NCBI GenBank assembly: GCA_029779755.1
Contig: JAKOZZ010000141.1
Location: 1 to 55,109 of the forward strand
DNA from: Pseudomonadota bacterium
GTDB taxonomy: Bacteria; Pseudomonadota; Gammaproteobacteria; Burkholderiales; Burkholderiaceae_E
Reading direction: 5' to 3'
DNA: 55,109 bases
Under the pieces are notes generated by a model. It was not told where the DNA came from and did no database searches. It saw nothing but the letters and a program-made list of their open reading frames with translations. The position numbers and the translations under genes were made by a program. The first letter of the stretch is position 1; each line of letters opens with the position of its first letter. Below, piece by piece: positions 24,224-33,118 of this stretch.

Positions 24224-24282
24224 TCGGCCGATCGCCCCCGCCCGCGGGGCGCGCCGCCCCCGGCGGCGCACTGGCACGCAAC

Positions 24283-24309
24283 GGAGGCCCCGCGTCACGC
24301 GGGGCCTCC
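24283..24309 (+). promoter_or_regulatory. intercistronic hairpin between pstS and pstC
   Basis: GGAGGCCCCGCG (24283-24294), loop TCA, and CGCGGGGCCTCC (24298-24309) give a perfect 12-pair stem. It is not followed by a T-run, so it probably acts as a partial terminator or an RNA-stabilising 3' end for pstS mRNA. Such elements are common after the binding-protein gene of ABC operons. Confidence 0.7.
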
Positions 24310-24338
24310 CGTTCCACACCTCCCGATTCAGGGGGAAG

Positions 24339-25313
24339 ATGCGCATGTCCCAGACCACCACAGCAACGGATGCCACGATGAGCAGTGTCCCGATGGACGG
24401 ATCGGCGAAGCTCGCCGAGTACGCGCGCACCAAGGCGCAGCGCAAGCGCCGCGAGCGGGCGATCGAGATGGTGCTGCTGCTGGCCGCCTGCGTGTCGGTG
24501 TTCACCACGGCCGGCATCGTCTACATCCTGGTCAAGGAATCGCTGGTGTTCTTCGCGGAGGTGCCGCTGTGGACCTTTCTGACCGACACCCAGTGGACGC
24601 CGCTGTTCTCGGATGCGCACTTCGGCATCATGGTGCTGATGGCGGGCACGGTGAGCAGTTCGCTGGTCGCGCTGTCGATCGCCATCCCGCTGGGCACGAT
24701 CATCGCGATCTACCTGTCCGAATTCGCCGGCCACAAGACGCGCGAGATCCTCAAGCCGATCCTCGAGCTGCTGTCGGGCGTGCCGACGATCATCTACGGC
24801 TACTTCGCGCTGCTGTTCGTCACCCCGCTGCTGCAGAAGATCTACCCCGACCTGCCCGGCTTCAACGTGCTGTCGGCCGGCATCGTGATGGGCATCATGA
24901 TCATCCCGTACGTGTCGTCGCTGTCGGAGGACGCGATGCGCGCCGTGCCGATGAGCCTGCGCGAGGGCTCGTACGCGATGGGCGCCACCCGGTTCCAGAC
25001 GGCCGTGAACGTCGTCGTGCCGGCCGCATTCTCGGGCATCGCGTCGGCCTACATCCTGGGCATCTCGCGCGCCGTCGGCGAGACCATGATCCTGGCGGTC
25101 GCCGCCGGCATGCAGCCCAACCTCAGCCTGAACCCGCTGGAGCCGGCCGCGACGATCACCTCCTACATCGTGCAGGTGGCGCTCGGCGACCTGCCCCACG
25201 GCAGCGTCGGCTACCAGACGATCTTCGCCGCCGGGCTGTCGCTGCTGGTCCTCACCCTCTGCTTCAACCTGCTCGGCCACTGGCTGCGCCGCCGCTTCCG
25301 CGAGGTCTACTGA
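24339..25313 (+). CDS. pstC: phosphate ABC transporter permease PstC
   Basis: An inner-membrane permease subunit of 324 residues with about six transmembrane helices. It carries the PstC/PstA landmarks P-I-L-E-L-L-S-G-V-P-T-I-I-Y-G-Y-F-A-L and the EAA loop region R-A-V-P-M-S-L-R-E-G-S-Y-A-M-G-A-T. It also has I-S-R-A-V-G-E-T-M-I, which contacts PstB. ATG 24339 follows GGGGGAAG. The N-terminal 35 residues before the first helix are polar and variable. The stop overlaps the pstA start in TGATG, so the two permeases are translationally coupled. Confidence 0.95.
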   Translation: MRMSQTTTATDATMSSVPMDGSAKLAEYARTKAQRKRRERAIEMVLLLAACVSVFTTAGIVYILVKESLVFFAEVPLWTFLTDTQWTPLFSDAHFGIMVLMAGTVSSSLVALSIAIPLGTIIAIYLSEFAGHKTREILKPILELLSGVPTIIYGYFALLFVTPLLQKIYPDLPGFNVLSAGIVMGIMIIPYVSSLSEDAMRAVPMSLREGSYAMGATRFQTAVNVVVPAAFSGIASAYILGISRAVGETMILAVAAGMQPNLSLNPLEPAATITSYIVQVALGDLPHGSVGYQTIFAAGLSLLVLTLCFNLLGHWLRRRFREVY

Positions 25314-26230
25314 TGAACCGTACCGATGAACTGCGGGCGCTGATCCGCAAGCACAAGCGCTGGGACATGATCTTCGGCGTGGTTGGGCTGCTGGCGCTGT
25401 CGGTCGGCATCCTGACCCTGGTCGCGCTGTTCGTGGACATGGCCGTGGCGGGCATCCCGCGGCTGAGCGGCGACTTCTTCACCTCGTTCCCGTCGCGGCG
25501 CGCCGCCCAGGCGGGCATCCTGTCGGCCTGGGTCGGTTCGATCCTGGTGATGCTGGTGACCGCGATCGCGGCCGTGCCGCTGGGCATCGCGGGCGCCGTG
25601 TACCTCGAGGAGTACGCGCGCAAGAACCTGCTCACCGACATCATCGAGATCAACATCACCAACCTGGCCGGTGTGCCGTCGATCATCTACGGCCTGCTCG
25701 CGCTCGGTCTGTTCGTCTACACGTTCGGGCTCGGACAGAGCATCCTCACCGCGGGCCTGACGCTGGCGCTGCTGATCCTGCCCATCGTCATCACCACCAC
25801 GCGCGAGGCGCTGCGCTCGATTCCCCAGCACGTGCGCGAAGCGGCGTACGCCTGCGGTGCGTCCAAGTGGCAGGTGGTCAACCACCACCTGCTGCCGTAC
25901 AGCCTGCCCGGCATCCTCACGGGCGTGATCATCGGCCTGTCGCGCGCGATCGGCGAGACCGCACCCATCATCACGATCGGCGCGCTCACCTTCATCGCCT
26001 TCCTGCCGCCGGTGCCCTTCACCGGCGAACCGGCCGCCGGCGCCTTCGACTGGCTGTTCTCGCCGTTCACGGTGATGCCGATCCAGATCTTCAACTGGAC
26101 GTCGCGCCCCGACCCGTCGTTCCACCAGAACGCCGCGGCCGCCAGCTTCGTGCTCGTCTTCATGACGCTGGGCATGAACGCGCTGGCGATCTGGCTCCGC
26201 TACCGTCTGCGCAAGAACATCAAGTGGTGA
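25313..26230 (+). CDS. pstA: phosphate ABC transporter permease PstA
   Basis: The second permease subunit, 305 residues. It has [20 protein letters not shown] and [17 protein letters not shown] (EAA loop), then [11 protein letters not shown], and a long periplasmic loop before the last helix ([10 protein letters not shown]). ATG 25313 shares a base with the pstC stop. The 133 bases between it and pstB have no gene but contain short repeats. Confidence 0.95.
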   Translation: MNRTDELRALIRKHKRWDMIFGVVGLLALSVGILTLVALFVDMAVAGIPRLSGDFFTSFPSRRAAQAGILSAWVGSILVMLVTAIAAVPLGIAGAVYLEEYARKNLLTDIIEINITNLAGVPSIIYGLLALGLFVYTFGLGQSILTAGLTLALLILPIVITTTREALRSIPQHVREAAYACGASKWQVVNHHLLPYSLPGILTGVIIGLSRAIGETAPIITIGALTFIAFLPPVPFTGEPAAGAFDWLFSPFTVMPIQIFNWTSRPDPSFHQNAAAASFVLVFMTLGMNALAIWLRYRLRKNIKW

Positions 26231-26340
26231 ACGTCAGGGCACGCCTGCGGGCGGGCCCGCGCACCGCACGCCGACACCAGCGCACCGCACGACCCGAACC
26301 GCACACAACCGCACCGACGCGACGCGAAGCAACCCCTCGA

Positions 26341-26361
26341 ACGGACCTTCAACGGACCTTC
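26341..26361 (+). repeat. 11-bp tandem duplication before pstB
   Basis: ACGGACCTTC occurs at 26341-26350 and again at 26352-26361, ending two bases before the pstB ATG at 26364. No Shine-Dalgarno sequence is visible there. The gap 26231-26363 also contains two copies of GCGCACCGCACG. No function can be assigned. Confidence 0.6.
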
Positions 26362-26363
26362 CG

Positions 26364-27158
26364 ATGACCACCACGATCACCCTCCCGGCAAACCCTCCGC
26401 CCATGAAGGCCGAGTCCAAGGCGCTCGACTTCTACTACGGCGAGTTCAAGGCCCTGCGCGGCATCTCGATGCCCGTCTACGAGAACAAGGTCACCGCGCT
26501 GATCGGCCCCAGCGGCTGCGGCAAGTCCACCTTCCTGCGCTGCTTCAACCGCATGCACGACCTGTATCCGGGCCACCGCTACGACGGCACGATCCAGCTC
26601 TACCCCGACCAGGTCGACATCCTCGACGAGCAGGTCGACCCGATCGAGGTCCGCATGCGCGTGTCGATGGTGTTCCAGAAGCCCAATCCGTTCCCCAAGT
26701 CGATCTACGAGAACGTGGCCTACGGGCTGCGGGTGCGCGGCGAGAAGTCGCGCTCCTACCTCGACGACAAGGTGGAGGCCGCGCTCAAGGGGGCGGCCCT
26801 GTGGGGCGAGGTGAACAACCGCCTGAACGAGCTGGCCGTGAACCTGTCGGGCGGTCAGCAGCAGCGCCTGTGCATCGCCCGCGCGCTGGCCACCGACCCC
26901 GAGATCCTGCTGTTCGACGAGCCCACGTCGGCGCTCGACCCGATCGCCACGGGCAGCATCGAGGAACTGGTCAGCGAGATCAAGAACAAGGTGACGGTGC
27001 TGATCGTCACGCACAACATGCAGCAGGCCGCGCGCGTGTCGGAGTTCACCGCCTACATGTACCTGGGCCAGCTGATCGAATTCGGGCCGACGAACGACAT
27101 CTTCATGAAGCCCAAGCGCAAGGAAACCGAGGACTACATCACCGGCCGCTTCGGCTGA
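26364..27158 (+). CDS. pstB: phosphate ABC transporter ATP-binding protein
   Basis: The ATPase of the Pst system, 264 residues. Walker [10 protein letters not shown] (48-56), Q-loop [12 protein letters not shown] signature L-S-G-G-Q-Q-Q-R-L, Walker B I-L-L-F-D-E-P and the switch histidine in I-V-T-H-N-M are present. The [10 protein letters not shown] stretch and N-R-M-H-D-L-Y-P-G are PstB-specific. Together with PhoU it reports external phosphate to PhoR. The gene follows pstA by 133 bases and precedes phoU by 24. Confidence 0.96.
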   Translation: MTTTITLPANPPPMKAESKALDFYYGEFKALRGISMPVYENKVTALIGPSGCGKSTFLRCFNRMHDLYPGHRYDGTIQLYPDQVDILDEQVDPIEVRMRVSMVFQKPNPFPKSIYENVAYGLRVRGEKSRSYLDDKVEAALKGAALWGEVNNRLNELAVNLSGGQQQRLCIARALATDPEILLFDEPTSALDPIATGSIEELVSEIKNKVTVLIVTHNMQQAARVSEFTAYMYLGQLIEFGPTNDIFMKPKRKETEDYITGRFG

Positions 27159-27182
27159 GCCCACCGCGCAGAAAGGCACACG

Positions 27183-27887
27183 ATGGACAAGCACCTCTCC
27201 ACCCAGTTCGACACCGAGCTCAGCACCGTCAGCACGCGCGTGCTCGAGATGGGCGGCCTGGCCGAATCCCAGGTCAACCGCGCCGTGTACGCACTCACCC
27301 ACCTCAACGGCGAAGTCGCCTCCGAGGTGCTGCACGACGAGGACCGCATCAACCGCATGGAGGTGGAGATCGACGGCGAGCTGTCGACGATCATCGCGCG
27401 CCGCCAGCCCACCGCACGCGACCTGCGCCTGCTGATCGCGATCTCCAAGACGATCGGCAACCTCGAGCGCGTGGGCGACGAGGCCGCGCGCATCGCACGC
27501 ACCGTGCAGCGCCTGATCAACGCCGGCGTGTCGAGCCGCATGCGCGTGCCGATCGACGACCTGTCGTACGAGTCGACGCTGGCCACCGAGTCGCTGCGCC
27601 GCGCGCTCGACGCCTTCGCGCGGCTCGACGTCAACCAGGCGCTGCAGGTGCTGCGGCGCGACAACGAGATCGACGTCGAATTTGAAGGGCTGATGCGCAA
27701 GCTGGTCACCTACATGATGGAGGACCCGCGCACCATCACCGCCAGCATCGACCTCGTCTTCGTCGCCAAGGCGATCGAGCGGGTCGGCGACCACGCCAAG
27801 AACCTGGCCGAGCAGATCATCTACATCGTGAAGGGCGCCGACATCCGGCACACGCCGCTCGACGACGTGGAGTCGGCGATCAAGTGA
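27183..27887 (+). CDS. phoU: phosphate transport/signalling protein PhoU
   Basis: A 234-residue protein of two similar three-helix bundles. Each bundle carries the metal-binding pattern, seen as E-x-x-x-D in H-D-E-D-R-I-N-R-M-E-V-E-I-D and R-D-N-E-I-D-V-E-F-E-G-L. The E-R-V-G-D-E and E-R-V-G-D-H-A-K-N-L-A-E motifs are typical. PhoU dampens PhoR/PhoB signalling when phosphate is plentiful and restrains Pst. ATG 27183 follows AGAAAGGCACACG. A histidine kinase gene starts one base after its stop. Confidence 0.95.
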   Translation: MDKHLSTQFDTELSTVSTRVLEMGGLAESQVNRAVYALTHLNGEVASEVLHDEDRINRMEVEIDGELSTIIARRQPTARDLRLLIAISKTIGNLERVGDEAARIARTVQRLINAGVSSRMRVPIDDLSYESTLATESLRRALDAFARLDVNQALQVLRRDNEIDVEFEGLMRKLVTYMMEDPRTITASIDLVFVAKAIERVGDHAKNLAEQIIYIVKGADIRHTPLDDVESAIK

Positions 27888-27888
27888 C

Positions 27889-29229
27889 GTGAACCTCTCC
27901 CTCTGGCTCGCCGTCCGCGCGCTGCTGCTGGCGGTGTGCGGCGGCGCGGGCGCCTTCTTCGGCCGGCGATACATCGACCATCCGGACGGCTGGATCCACG
28001 GCGCGGCCATCGGTCTGGCCGCGCTGTCGGTCACGCTGCTGCTCTTCGACACGCTGCGCATGCGTGCGCTGGCGCGCTGGCTGGTCACCGACACCGCCCG
28101 CCCCGCGCCCGTGCACACCGGCCCGCTGGCCGAGCTCGGCTATCGCATCGACCGCGCCCTGAAGGCGCGCGAGGCGATGACGGCGTCCGAGCAGGACCGC
28201 ATCGCGCAGTTCCTGTCGGCGATCGAAGCGTCGCCCAACGGCGTGCTGCTGCTCAATGCGGCCGACCGCATCCAGTGGATGAACCGCGTGTCGGCCGAGC
28301 ACTTCGGCCTCGACCCGCAGCGCGACCTCGAGCAGTCGATCACCAATCTCGTGCGTGCACCGGCGTTCGTGACGATGATGCGCGCCGGTCAGCACCGCGA
28401 GCCGATCGTGATCCCCGTGCCGGGCGGCCGCTCGCTGTCGGTGCAGCTGCGCCCGTACGGCGACGGGATGAAGCTGCTGCTGTCGCAGGACATCACCGAG
28501 CGCGAACGCAACGAGTCGATGCGGCGCGAGTTCGTCGCCAACGTGTCGCACGAGCTGCGCAGCCCGCTCACGGTGCTGATGGGCTTCATCGAGACGCTGA
28601 GCGACGTCGAGATGGACGCCGCCGAGCGCGCCCGCATCTACGCGCTGATGAGCCAGCAGGGGCAGCGCATGCTGAGCCTGGTCACCGACTCGCTCACGCT
28701 CGCGCAGATCGAGGGCTCCAGCCGGCCGCGCGTCGACACCTGGATCGACGTCGGCGGGCTGCTCGAGCGTATCGGCAGCGACGCCCGCGCGTTCGACCAG
28801 GGCCGCCACGTCGTCACGGTCGAGGCCGGCCCGCCGGCCCGCATCAGCGGCACCGAGTCCGAGCTGTACAGCGCCGTCTGGAACCTGGTCAGCAACGCCC
28901 TGCGCTACACGGCGGACGGCGGCTCGGTGTCGGTGCGGTGGCGGCTGGAGCCGGGCGGTCGCGGCGAGTTCTCGGTCACCGACACGGGCATCGGCATCCG
29001 GCGAGAGCACCTGCCCCGTCTCACCGAGCGCTTCTACCGGGTCGACAGCGGACGCTCGCGCGAGACCGGCGGCACCGGCCTGGGACTGTCGATCGTCAAG
29101 CACGTCGCCCAGCGCCACGGCGGCGAGCTGCGCATCGAAAGCGAACCCGGCAAGGGCTCCACGTTCACCCTCGTGCTGCCGGCGAGCCGCATCGACGCCG
29201 ACGCCCCCTGCCCCGCCGGCGATCGCTGA
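27889..29229 (+). CDS. PhoR-type sensor histidine kinase (copy 2, behind phoU)
   Basis: A 446-residue kinase with the same plan as the PhoR at 8980: two N-terminal hydrophobic segments (about 5-25, 35-53) and a PAS domain (E-A-S-P-N-G-V-L-L-L-N-A-A-D-R). The H-box is R-R-E-F-V-A-N-V-S-H-E-L-R-S-P with H221, followed by N-L-V-S-N-A-L-R-Y-T and G-T-G-L-G-L-S-I-V-K-H. The GTG start is one base after the phoU stop, so it belongs to the pst operon and should be Pho-induced. No response regulator follows. In most relatives phoB lies between phoU and phoR; here it is 20 kb away with its own kinase. This copy may be the authentic PhoR or may modulate PhoB. Confidence 0.88.
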   Translation: MNLSLWLAVRALLLAVCGGAGAFFGRRYIDHPDGWIHGAAIGLAALSVTLLLFDTLRMRALARWLVTDTARPAPVHTGPLAELGYRIDRALKAREAMTASEQDRIAQFLSAIEASPNGVLLLNAADRIQWMNRVSAEHFGLDPQRDLEQSITNLVRAPAFVTMMRAGQHREPIVIPVPGGRSLSVQLRPYGDGMKLLLSQDITERERNESMRREFVANVSHELRSPLTVLMGFIETLSDVEMDAAERARIYALMSQQGQRMLSLVTDSLTLAQIEGSSRPRVDTWIDVGGLLERIGSDARAFDQGRHVVTVEAGPPARISGTESELYSAVWNLVSNALRYTADGGSVSVRWRLEPGGRGEFSVTDTGIGIRREHLPRLTERFYRVDSGRSRETGGTGLGLSIVKHVAQRHGGELRIESEPGKGSTFTLVLPASRIDADAPCPAGDR

Positions 29230-29242
29230 CACGCCTGCGGTC

Positions 29243-29267
29243 CGCGCCGACCCGGTCGTCCGGCGCG
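29243..29267. terminator. hairpin between convergent phoR copy 2 and TRAP genes
   Basis: CGCGCCG (29243-29249) and CGGCGCG (29261-29267) can pair around an 11-base loop in the 45-base gap between converging stops. No T-run follows. Confidence 0.3.
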
Positions 29268-29274
29268 CAGTACG

Positions 29275-31284
29275 CTAGGCGGCCCCGGCGCGCGGCGCAC
29301 GCCGCACCCACTGCACCGCCAGCACCAGCACCACCAGCAGGAAGCCGACCGCGTCGCTGATCATCGAGGGATAGACCAGCAGCAGCCCTGCAGCCAGCAG
29401 CATCGTGCGCTCGAGCAGGCTCGTGCGCGTCAGCAGCCAGCCCTGGAAGCCGCCCGCCAGCGCGGCGATGCCGACGGCGGCGGTGAACGACACCAGCGCG
29501 ATCGCACCCCAGTCGGCCCCCGCCAGCGCCTTCACCGAGCCCATCAGCAGGAGCCCCTGCCCGCTCGGGTCGAGCACGAACATGAACGGCACCAGGAAGG
29601 CCGGCATCGTGTACTTCCAGCTCTGCAGCGTGGTGCGATACGGATCGCCGCCGGTGATCGCCGCCGCCGCGAACGGCGACAGCGCGGTCGGGGGCGAGAC
29701 CTCCGACAGCACCGCGTAGTAGAAGATGAACATGTGGGCCGCGTAGTCGGGCACACCGAGCTTGATGAGCGCCGGCGCCGCGATCACCGCGCTGATGATG
29801 TACGACGCCGTCACCGGCACGGCCAGCCCGATGATCCACACGATCAGCCCCGTGTAGATGGCGGTCAGCAGCAGCGAGCCGCCCGCATAGGTCAGGATGA
29901 TCGAGGAGAACTTCAGCCCCAGGCCGGTGAGCGTGACCACGCCCACGATCAGGCCGGCGCCCGCGCAGGTGGTGCCGACGTTGAGCATGCCGATCGAGCC
30001 GCCCTCGAGCGCACGGACCAGGCCCGAGCCCATGAACGTGCGGCCGACGCCCTGGGGATTGGAGAACAGGTCGCGCGGCAGCAGCGCGCACTTCCGGTGC
30101 AGGAAGCTGGTGAGGAACGACAGCACGGTGGCCCAGAACACCGACAGCACCGGCGAGAACCCCAGCAGCATGAACGCGATGATCGACACCAGCGACACGA
30201 AGTGGAACCAGTACTCGCGCGTGAGTTCCCACACGCCCGCCACCTTGTCGAACACCGCCTCGTGCATGCCGTACTTGCGGGCGTCGATCTCGACCATCAG
30301 GAACAGCGCCAGGTAGAACAGCAGCGTGGGGATCACCGCCATCAGCAGCACGTCGAGGTACGAGATCTTCAGGAACTCCGCAATGAGGAACGCCGCCGCG
30401 CCCAGCACCGGCGGCGAGATGATCGCGCCCAGCCCGCCCGCCGCCAGCAGGCCGCCGGCCGCGTTGCGTTCGTAGCCGACCTTGGCGAGCATCGGATAGG
30501 CGACCGACCCCAGTGTCACGGTCGTCGCGACCCCGGAGCCCGACGGCCCTCCGAGCAGGAAGGACGACAGCACGACGGTGCGCCCCGCGCCCGTCGGCTT
30601 GCCGCCCATCGCCGAGAACGAGAAGTCGATGAAGAACTTGCCGGCGTTCGAGTACTGCAGGAACGCCCCGAAGATGGTGAACAGGATGATCAGCGACGAC
30701 GACACGTCGATCGCCGCGCCGAAGATGCCCTCCAGGGTCATGTACATGTGGCCGACCAGCCGGCCGACCTCGTACCCCTTGTGCGTCCACGGGGCCGGCA
30801 GCCAGGGGCCGGCGAACGCGTAGAGGATGAACAGGGACGTGATCACCGGCATCACCATCCCGTTCGTGCGGCGCATCGCCTCCATGATCAGCAGGATCAG
30901 CGCCACGCCGAAGAAGATGTCGAGCGGCTCCGGCATCGTGTTGCGGTCGGTGAAGTCGTCGCCGCCCTGGATCATGTAGACGACGATCGCCACCGACAGC
31001 AGGGCCAGCAGCCAGTCCCACCACATGATGCGGTTGCGGTAGCGCACCGCGACCGGGAACACGAGGAAGCTCACGAACAGCACGAAGGCCACGTGCACCG
31101 ACCGCAGCGTCTGCGTGGGCACGATGCTGTACGCGGCGTACAGGTGGAACACCGACATCACGACCGCGCACAGCGTGACGAACACGCCGAGGGCGCCGAC
31201 CAGCCGGTTGGCGGCACCCTCCTCCTCCTCGATGTAGGCCTCTGCCTTGCGCAGGGCCTCGTCGCTGACGTGCACGTCGTTCAT
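29275..31284 (-). CDS. TRAP transporter fused permease (small and large subunits)
   Basis: A 669-residue membrane protein combining the four-helix DctQ-like part (first 200 residues: V-G-A-L-G-V-F-V-T-L, R-I-M-W-W-D-W-L-L-A-L-L-S-V) and the DctM-like ion-transporter part. The latter has G-G-P-S-G-S-G-V-A-T-T-V-T-L-G-S-V-A-Y-P-M, A-A-G-G-L-G-A-I-I-S-P-P-V-L-G-A-A-A-F and F-Y-Y-A-V-L-S-E-V-S-P-P-T-A-L-S-P-F-A-A. This is the 4TM/12TM fusion that accompanies TAXI receptors. ATG 31284 is fixed by AGGAGGAG (31291-31298) six bases upstream; an upstream in-frame ATG at 31308 lacks this. It lies 52 bases behind the receptor gene. Confidence 0.92.
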   Translation of the reverse strand: MNDVHVSDEALRKAEAYIEEEEGAANRLVGALGVFVTLCAVVMSVFHLYAAYSIVPTQTLRSVHVAFVLFVSFLVFPVAVRYRNRIMWWDWLLALLSVAIVVYMIQGGDDFTDRNTMPEPLDIFFGVALILLIMEAMRRTNGMVMPVITSLFILYAFAGPWLPAPWTHKGYEVGRLVGHMYMTLEGIFGAAIDVSSSLIILFTIFGAFLQYSNAGKFFIDFSFSAMGGKPTGAGRTVVLSSFLLGGPSGSGVATTVTLGSVAYPMLAKVGYERNAAGGLLAAGGLGAIISPPVLGAAAFLIAEFLKISYLDVLLMAVIPTLLFYLALFLMVEIDARKYGMHEAVFDKVAGVWELTREYWFHFVSLVSIIAFMLLGFSPVLSVFWATVLSFLTSFLHRKCALLPRDLFSNPQGVGRTFMGSGLVRALEGGSIGMLNVGTTCAGAGLIVGVVTLTGLGLKFSSIILTYAGGSLLLTAIYTGLIVWIIGLAVPVTASYIISAVIAAPALIKLGVPDYAAHMFIFYYAVLSEVSPPTALSPFAAAAITGGDPYRTTLQSWKYTMPAFLVPFMFVLDPSGQGLLLMGSVKALAGADWGAIALVSFTAAVGIAALAGGFQGWLLTRTSLLERTMLLAAGLLLVYPSMISDAVGFLLVVLVLAVQWVRRAPRAGAA

Positions 31285-31336
31285 GCCGGGCTCCTCCTGG
31301 ACGCCCACGCGGGCACGTTGCGATTGGGCACCTGGA

Positions 31337-32299
31337 TCAGTTCAGCTTGATCCCGCGCTCGGTGAAGTACTTGACGGCACCGGGATGGAAGGGGATCGGC
31401 GTGGCCGATGCCTTCTGGTGCTCGAGCTTGAAGTTGGCCGCCTCCTTGTGCACGGCGATCAGGTCGTCGCGCTTGTCGAAGATGGTCTTCACGATGTTGT
31501 AGGCCTCGGTGTCGCTCATCGACTCGTGCGCGACCAGGATGTTCATCACGGTGGCCTGCCGGTTGTCGGTGTCCATGCCCTTGTAGACCGACTTCGGGAT
31601 GGTGTCCTCGACGTACAGGTTGCCGTACTTCTGGTTCATCTTCGCGACGAGGTCGGCATGGTCGATCATGCGGATCTTCATGCCCGGCGTGTTCGCCAGG
31701 TCGGTGACGGCCGCCGTCGGCAGCCCCCCGACCCAGAAGAACGCGTCGATCTTGCGGTCCTTGAGCGCGTTCACCGACTCGGCCACGCCGAGCCGCTCGC
31801 GCGTCATGTCCTTGTCCTTGTCGAGACCGGCCGCCTCGATCACACGGAAGGCCATCACCTCGGTGGCGCTGCCGGGCGACCCCGTCGACACGCGCTTGCC
31901 CTTCAGGTCGGCGATCTTCGTCACGCCGGTGGACTCGACCGTCACCACGTGCATGCGGTTCGGATACAGCACCATCAGGTTCTTCACGGGCACCGGCTTA
32001 CCCTTGAACTTGTCGACCCCCTTGAGCGCGTCCAGCGCGGCATCCGCCATCGTCAGGCCGATGTAGGGCTTGCCCGAGCCGATCAGCTTCAGGTTGTCGA
32101 CCGAACCGCCCGTCACCTCCGCGGTGGCCTGCATGCCCGGCACGTGCTTGGACAGCACCGCCGCCATGCCGCCGCCCAGCGGGTAGTACACCCCGCCGGT
32201 GCCGCCGGTGCCGATGGACAGGGTCTGTGCGGACACCCCTGCCGAGGCCAGGAGTCCGATGCCGATCGACGCGATGCGCGTCCAGATGCTTGCAGCCAT
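31337..32299 (-). CDS. TAXI-family TRAP transporter substrate-binding protein
   Basis: A 320-residue periplasmic receptor. The signal peptide (I-G-I-G-L-L-A-S-A-G-V-S-A-Q) is cleaved near 24. Then comes the TAXI start L-S-I-G-T-G-G-T-G-G-V-Y-Y-P-L-G-G-G, with E-V-T-G-G-S-V-D-N-L-K-L-I, K-R-V-S-T-G-S-P-G-S-A-T-E-V and F-F-W-V-G-G-L-P-T-A-A-V. TAXI proteins bind dicarboxylates or amino acids such as glutamate or 2-oxoglutarate; the ligand here is unknown. It forms an operon with the fused permease on the same strand. A GC-rich gap (32300-32466) with a CCCCGATCGGGG palindrome separates it from the divergent flavin-binding protein. Confidence 0.92.
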   Translation of the reverse strand: MAASIWTRIASIGIGLLASAGVSAQTLSIGTGGTGGVYYPLGGGMAAVLSKHVPGMQATAEVTGGSVDNLKLIGSGKPYIGLTMADAALDALKGVDKFKGKPVPVKNLMVLYPNRMHVVTVESTGVTKIADLKGKRVSTGSPGSATEVMAFRVIEAAGLDKDKDMTRERLGVAESVNALKDRKIDAFFWVGGLPTAAVTDLANTPGMKIRMIDHADLVAKMNQKYGNLYVEDTIPKSVYKGMDTDNRQATVMNILVAHESMSDTEAYNIVKTIFDKRDDLIAVHKEAANFKLEHQKASATPIPFHPGAVKYFTERGIKLN

Positions 32300-32466
32300 G
32301 ATGTATCTCCAGTGCTTCCAGCGAGGAGGCCGAGTCTAGGAACCGGGCGACCACGGGTCAATCGGGTTTACCTCAATCGGCGCCCCGATCGGGGGCACGC
32401 AGCACGCAGGCTTGCGGAATGCGGACCGCCCGCGGACACTTCGTCCAGCCCCCATCGGAGTTCCCC

Positions 32467-33090
32467 ATGGCACGCATCACCAGTCACGAAGCCCTGCGCA
32501 GCATCCTGCAGCCGCCGCGGCCCACCACGATCTCCAAGATCTCGGACCGCCTCGATGCGCAGGCCGAGACCTTCGTGCGCGCCAGTCCCTTCGCGATGCT
32601 GGCCACGCGCAACGCCGCCGGCACCGTCGAGGTCTCGCCGAAGGGCGACGCGCCCGGGTTCGTGCGGATCGAGGACGCGCGCACGCTGCTGATGCCCGAG
32701 CGCGCCGGCAACAACCTCGCGTTCGGGCTGCAGAACATCATCGACACGGGCTCGGTCGCGATGATCTTCCTGCGCCCGGGCACCGGCGAGACCCTGCGCA
32801 TCACCGGCACCGCCGAACTGCACGACGACGCCGACCTGCTGCAGTCGCTGGGCAGTGCCGGCCGCCCGGCGCTGCTGGCGATCCGCGTGCACGTCGAGCG
32901 CTGCTACTTCCATTGCGCGCGCGCCTTCCTGCGCTCGCGCCTGTGGGATCCGGCGTCGTGGCCGCAGGCGCAGCGCATCTCGTTCGGCGCGATGATCGCG
33001 GCACGCACCGGCGGGGACGCCTCGGTCGCCGAGCAGATCGACGCCAACGTGCAGCGCGCGTACACGACCAATCTCTGGTCGAACGGCTGA
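32467..33090 (+). CDS. pyridoxamine 5'-phosphate oxidase-like FMN-binding protein
   Basis: A 207-residue split-barrel flavoprotein. P-F-A-M-L-A-T-R-N-A-A-G-T-V-E-V-S-P-K-G-D-A-P-G-F-V and L-L-M-P-E-R-A-G-N-N-L-A-F-G-L-Q-N-I are the marks of the MSMEG_1061 type subgroup, followed by F-L-R-P-G-T-G-E-T-L-R-I-T-G. The C-terminal C-Y-F-H-C-A-R-A-F-L-R-S-R-L-W segment is conserved. It is likely a small-molecule reductase or oxidase with an unknown substrate rather than true PdxH. ATG 32467 follows GGAG. It converges with the TetR gene over a 28-base gap containing a strong hairpin. Confidence 0.85.
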   Translation: MARITSHEALRSILQPPRPTTISKISDRLDAQAETFVRASPFAMLATRNAAGTVEVSPKGDAPGFVRIEDARTLLMPERAGNNLAFGLQNIIDTGSVAMIFLRPGTGETLRITGTAELHDDADLLQSLGSAGRPALLAIRVHVERCYFHCARAFLRSRLWDPASWPQAQRISFGAMIAARTGGDASVAEQIDANVQRAYTTNLWSNG

Positions 33091-33094
33091 TCCG

Positions 33095-33110
33095 GCCGGC
33101 GCGCGCCGGC
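33095..33110. terminator. 16-bp perfect palindrome between convergent genes
   Basis: GCCGGC, GCGC, GCCGGC forms a perfect self-complementary hairpin in the short gap between the flavoprotein and TetR stops. It may end both transcripts; no T-run. Confidence 0.4.
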
Positions 33111-33118
33111 GCTGCCGG

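Noticed and set aside
29275-31284. Frameshifted fusion of TRAP small and large permease genes
   Set aside because: The 4TM/12TM fusion is the normal form in TAXI systems, and the reading frame is continuous.
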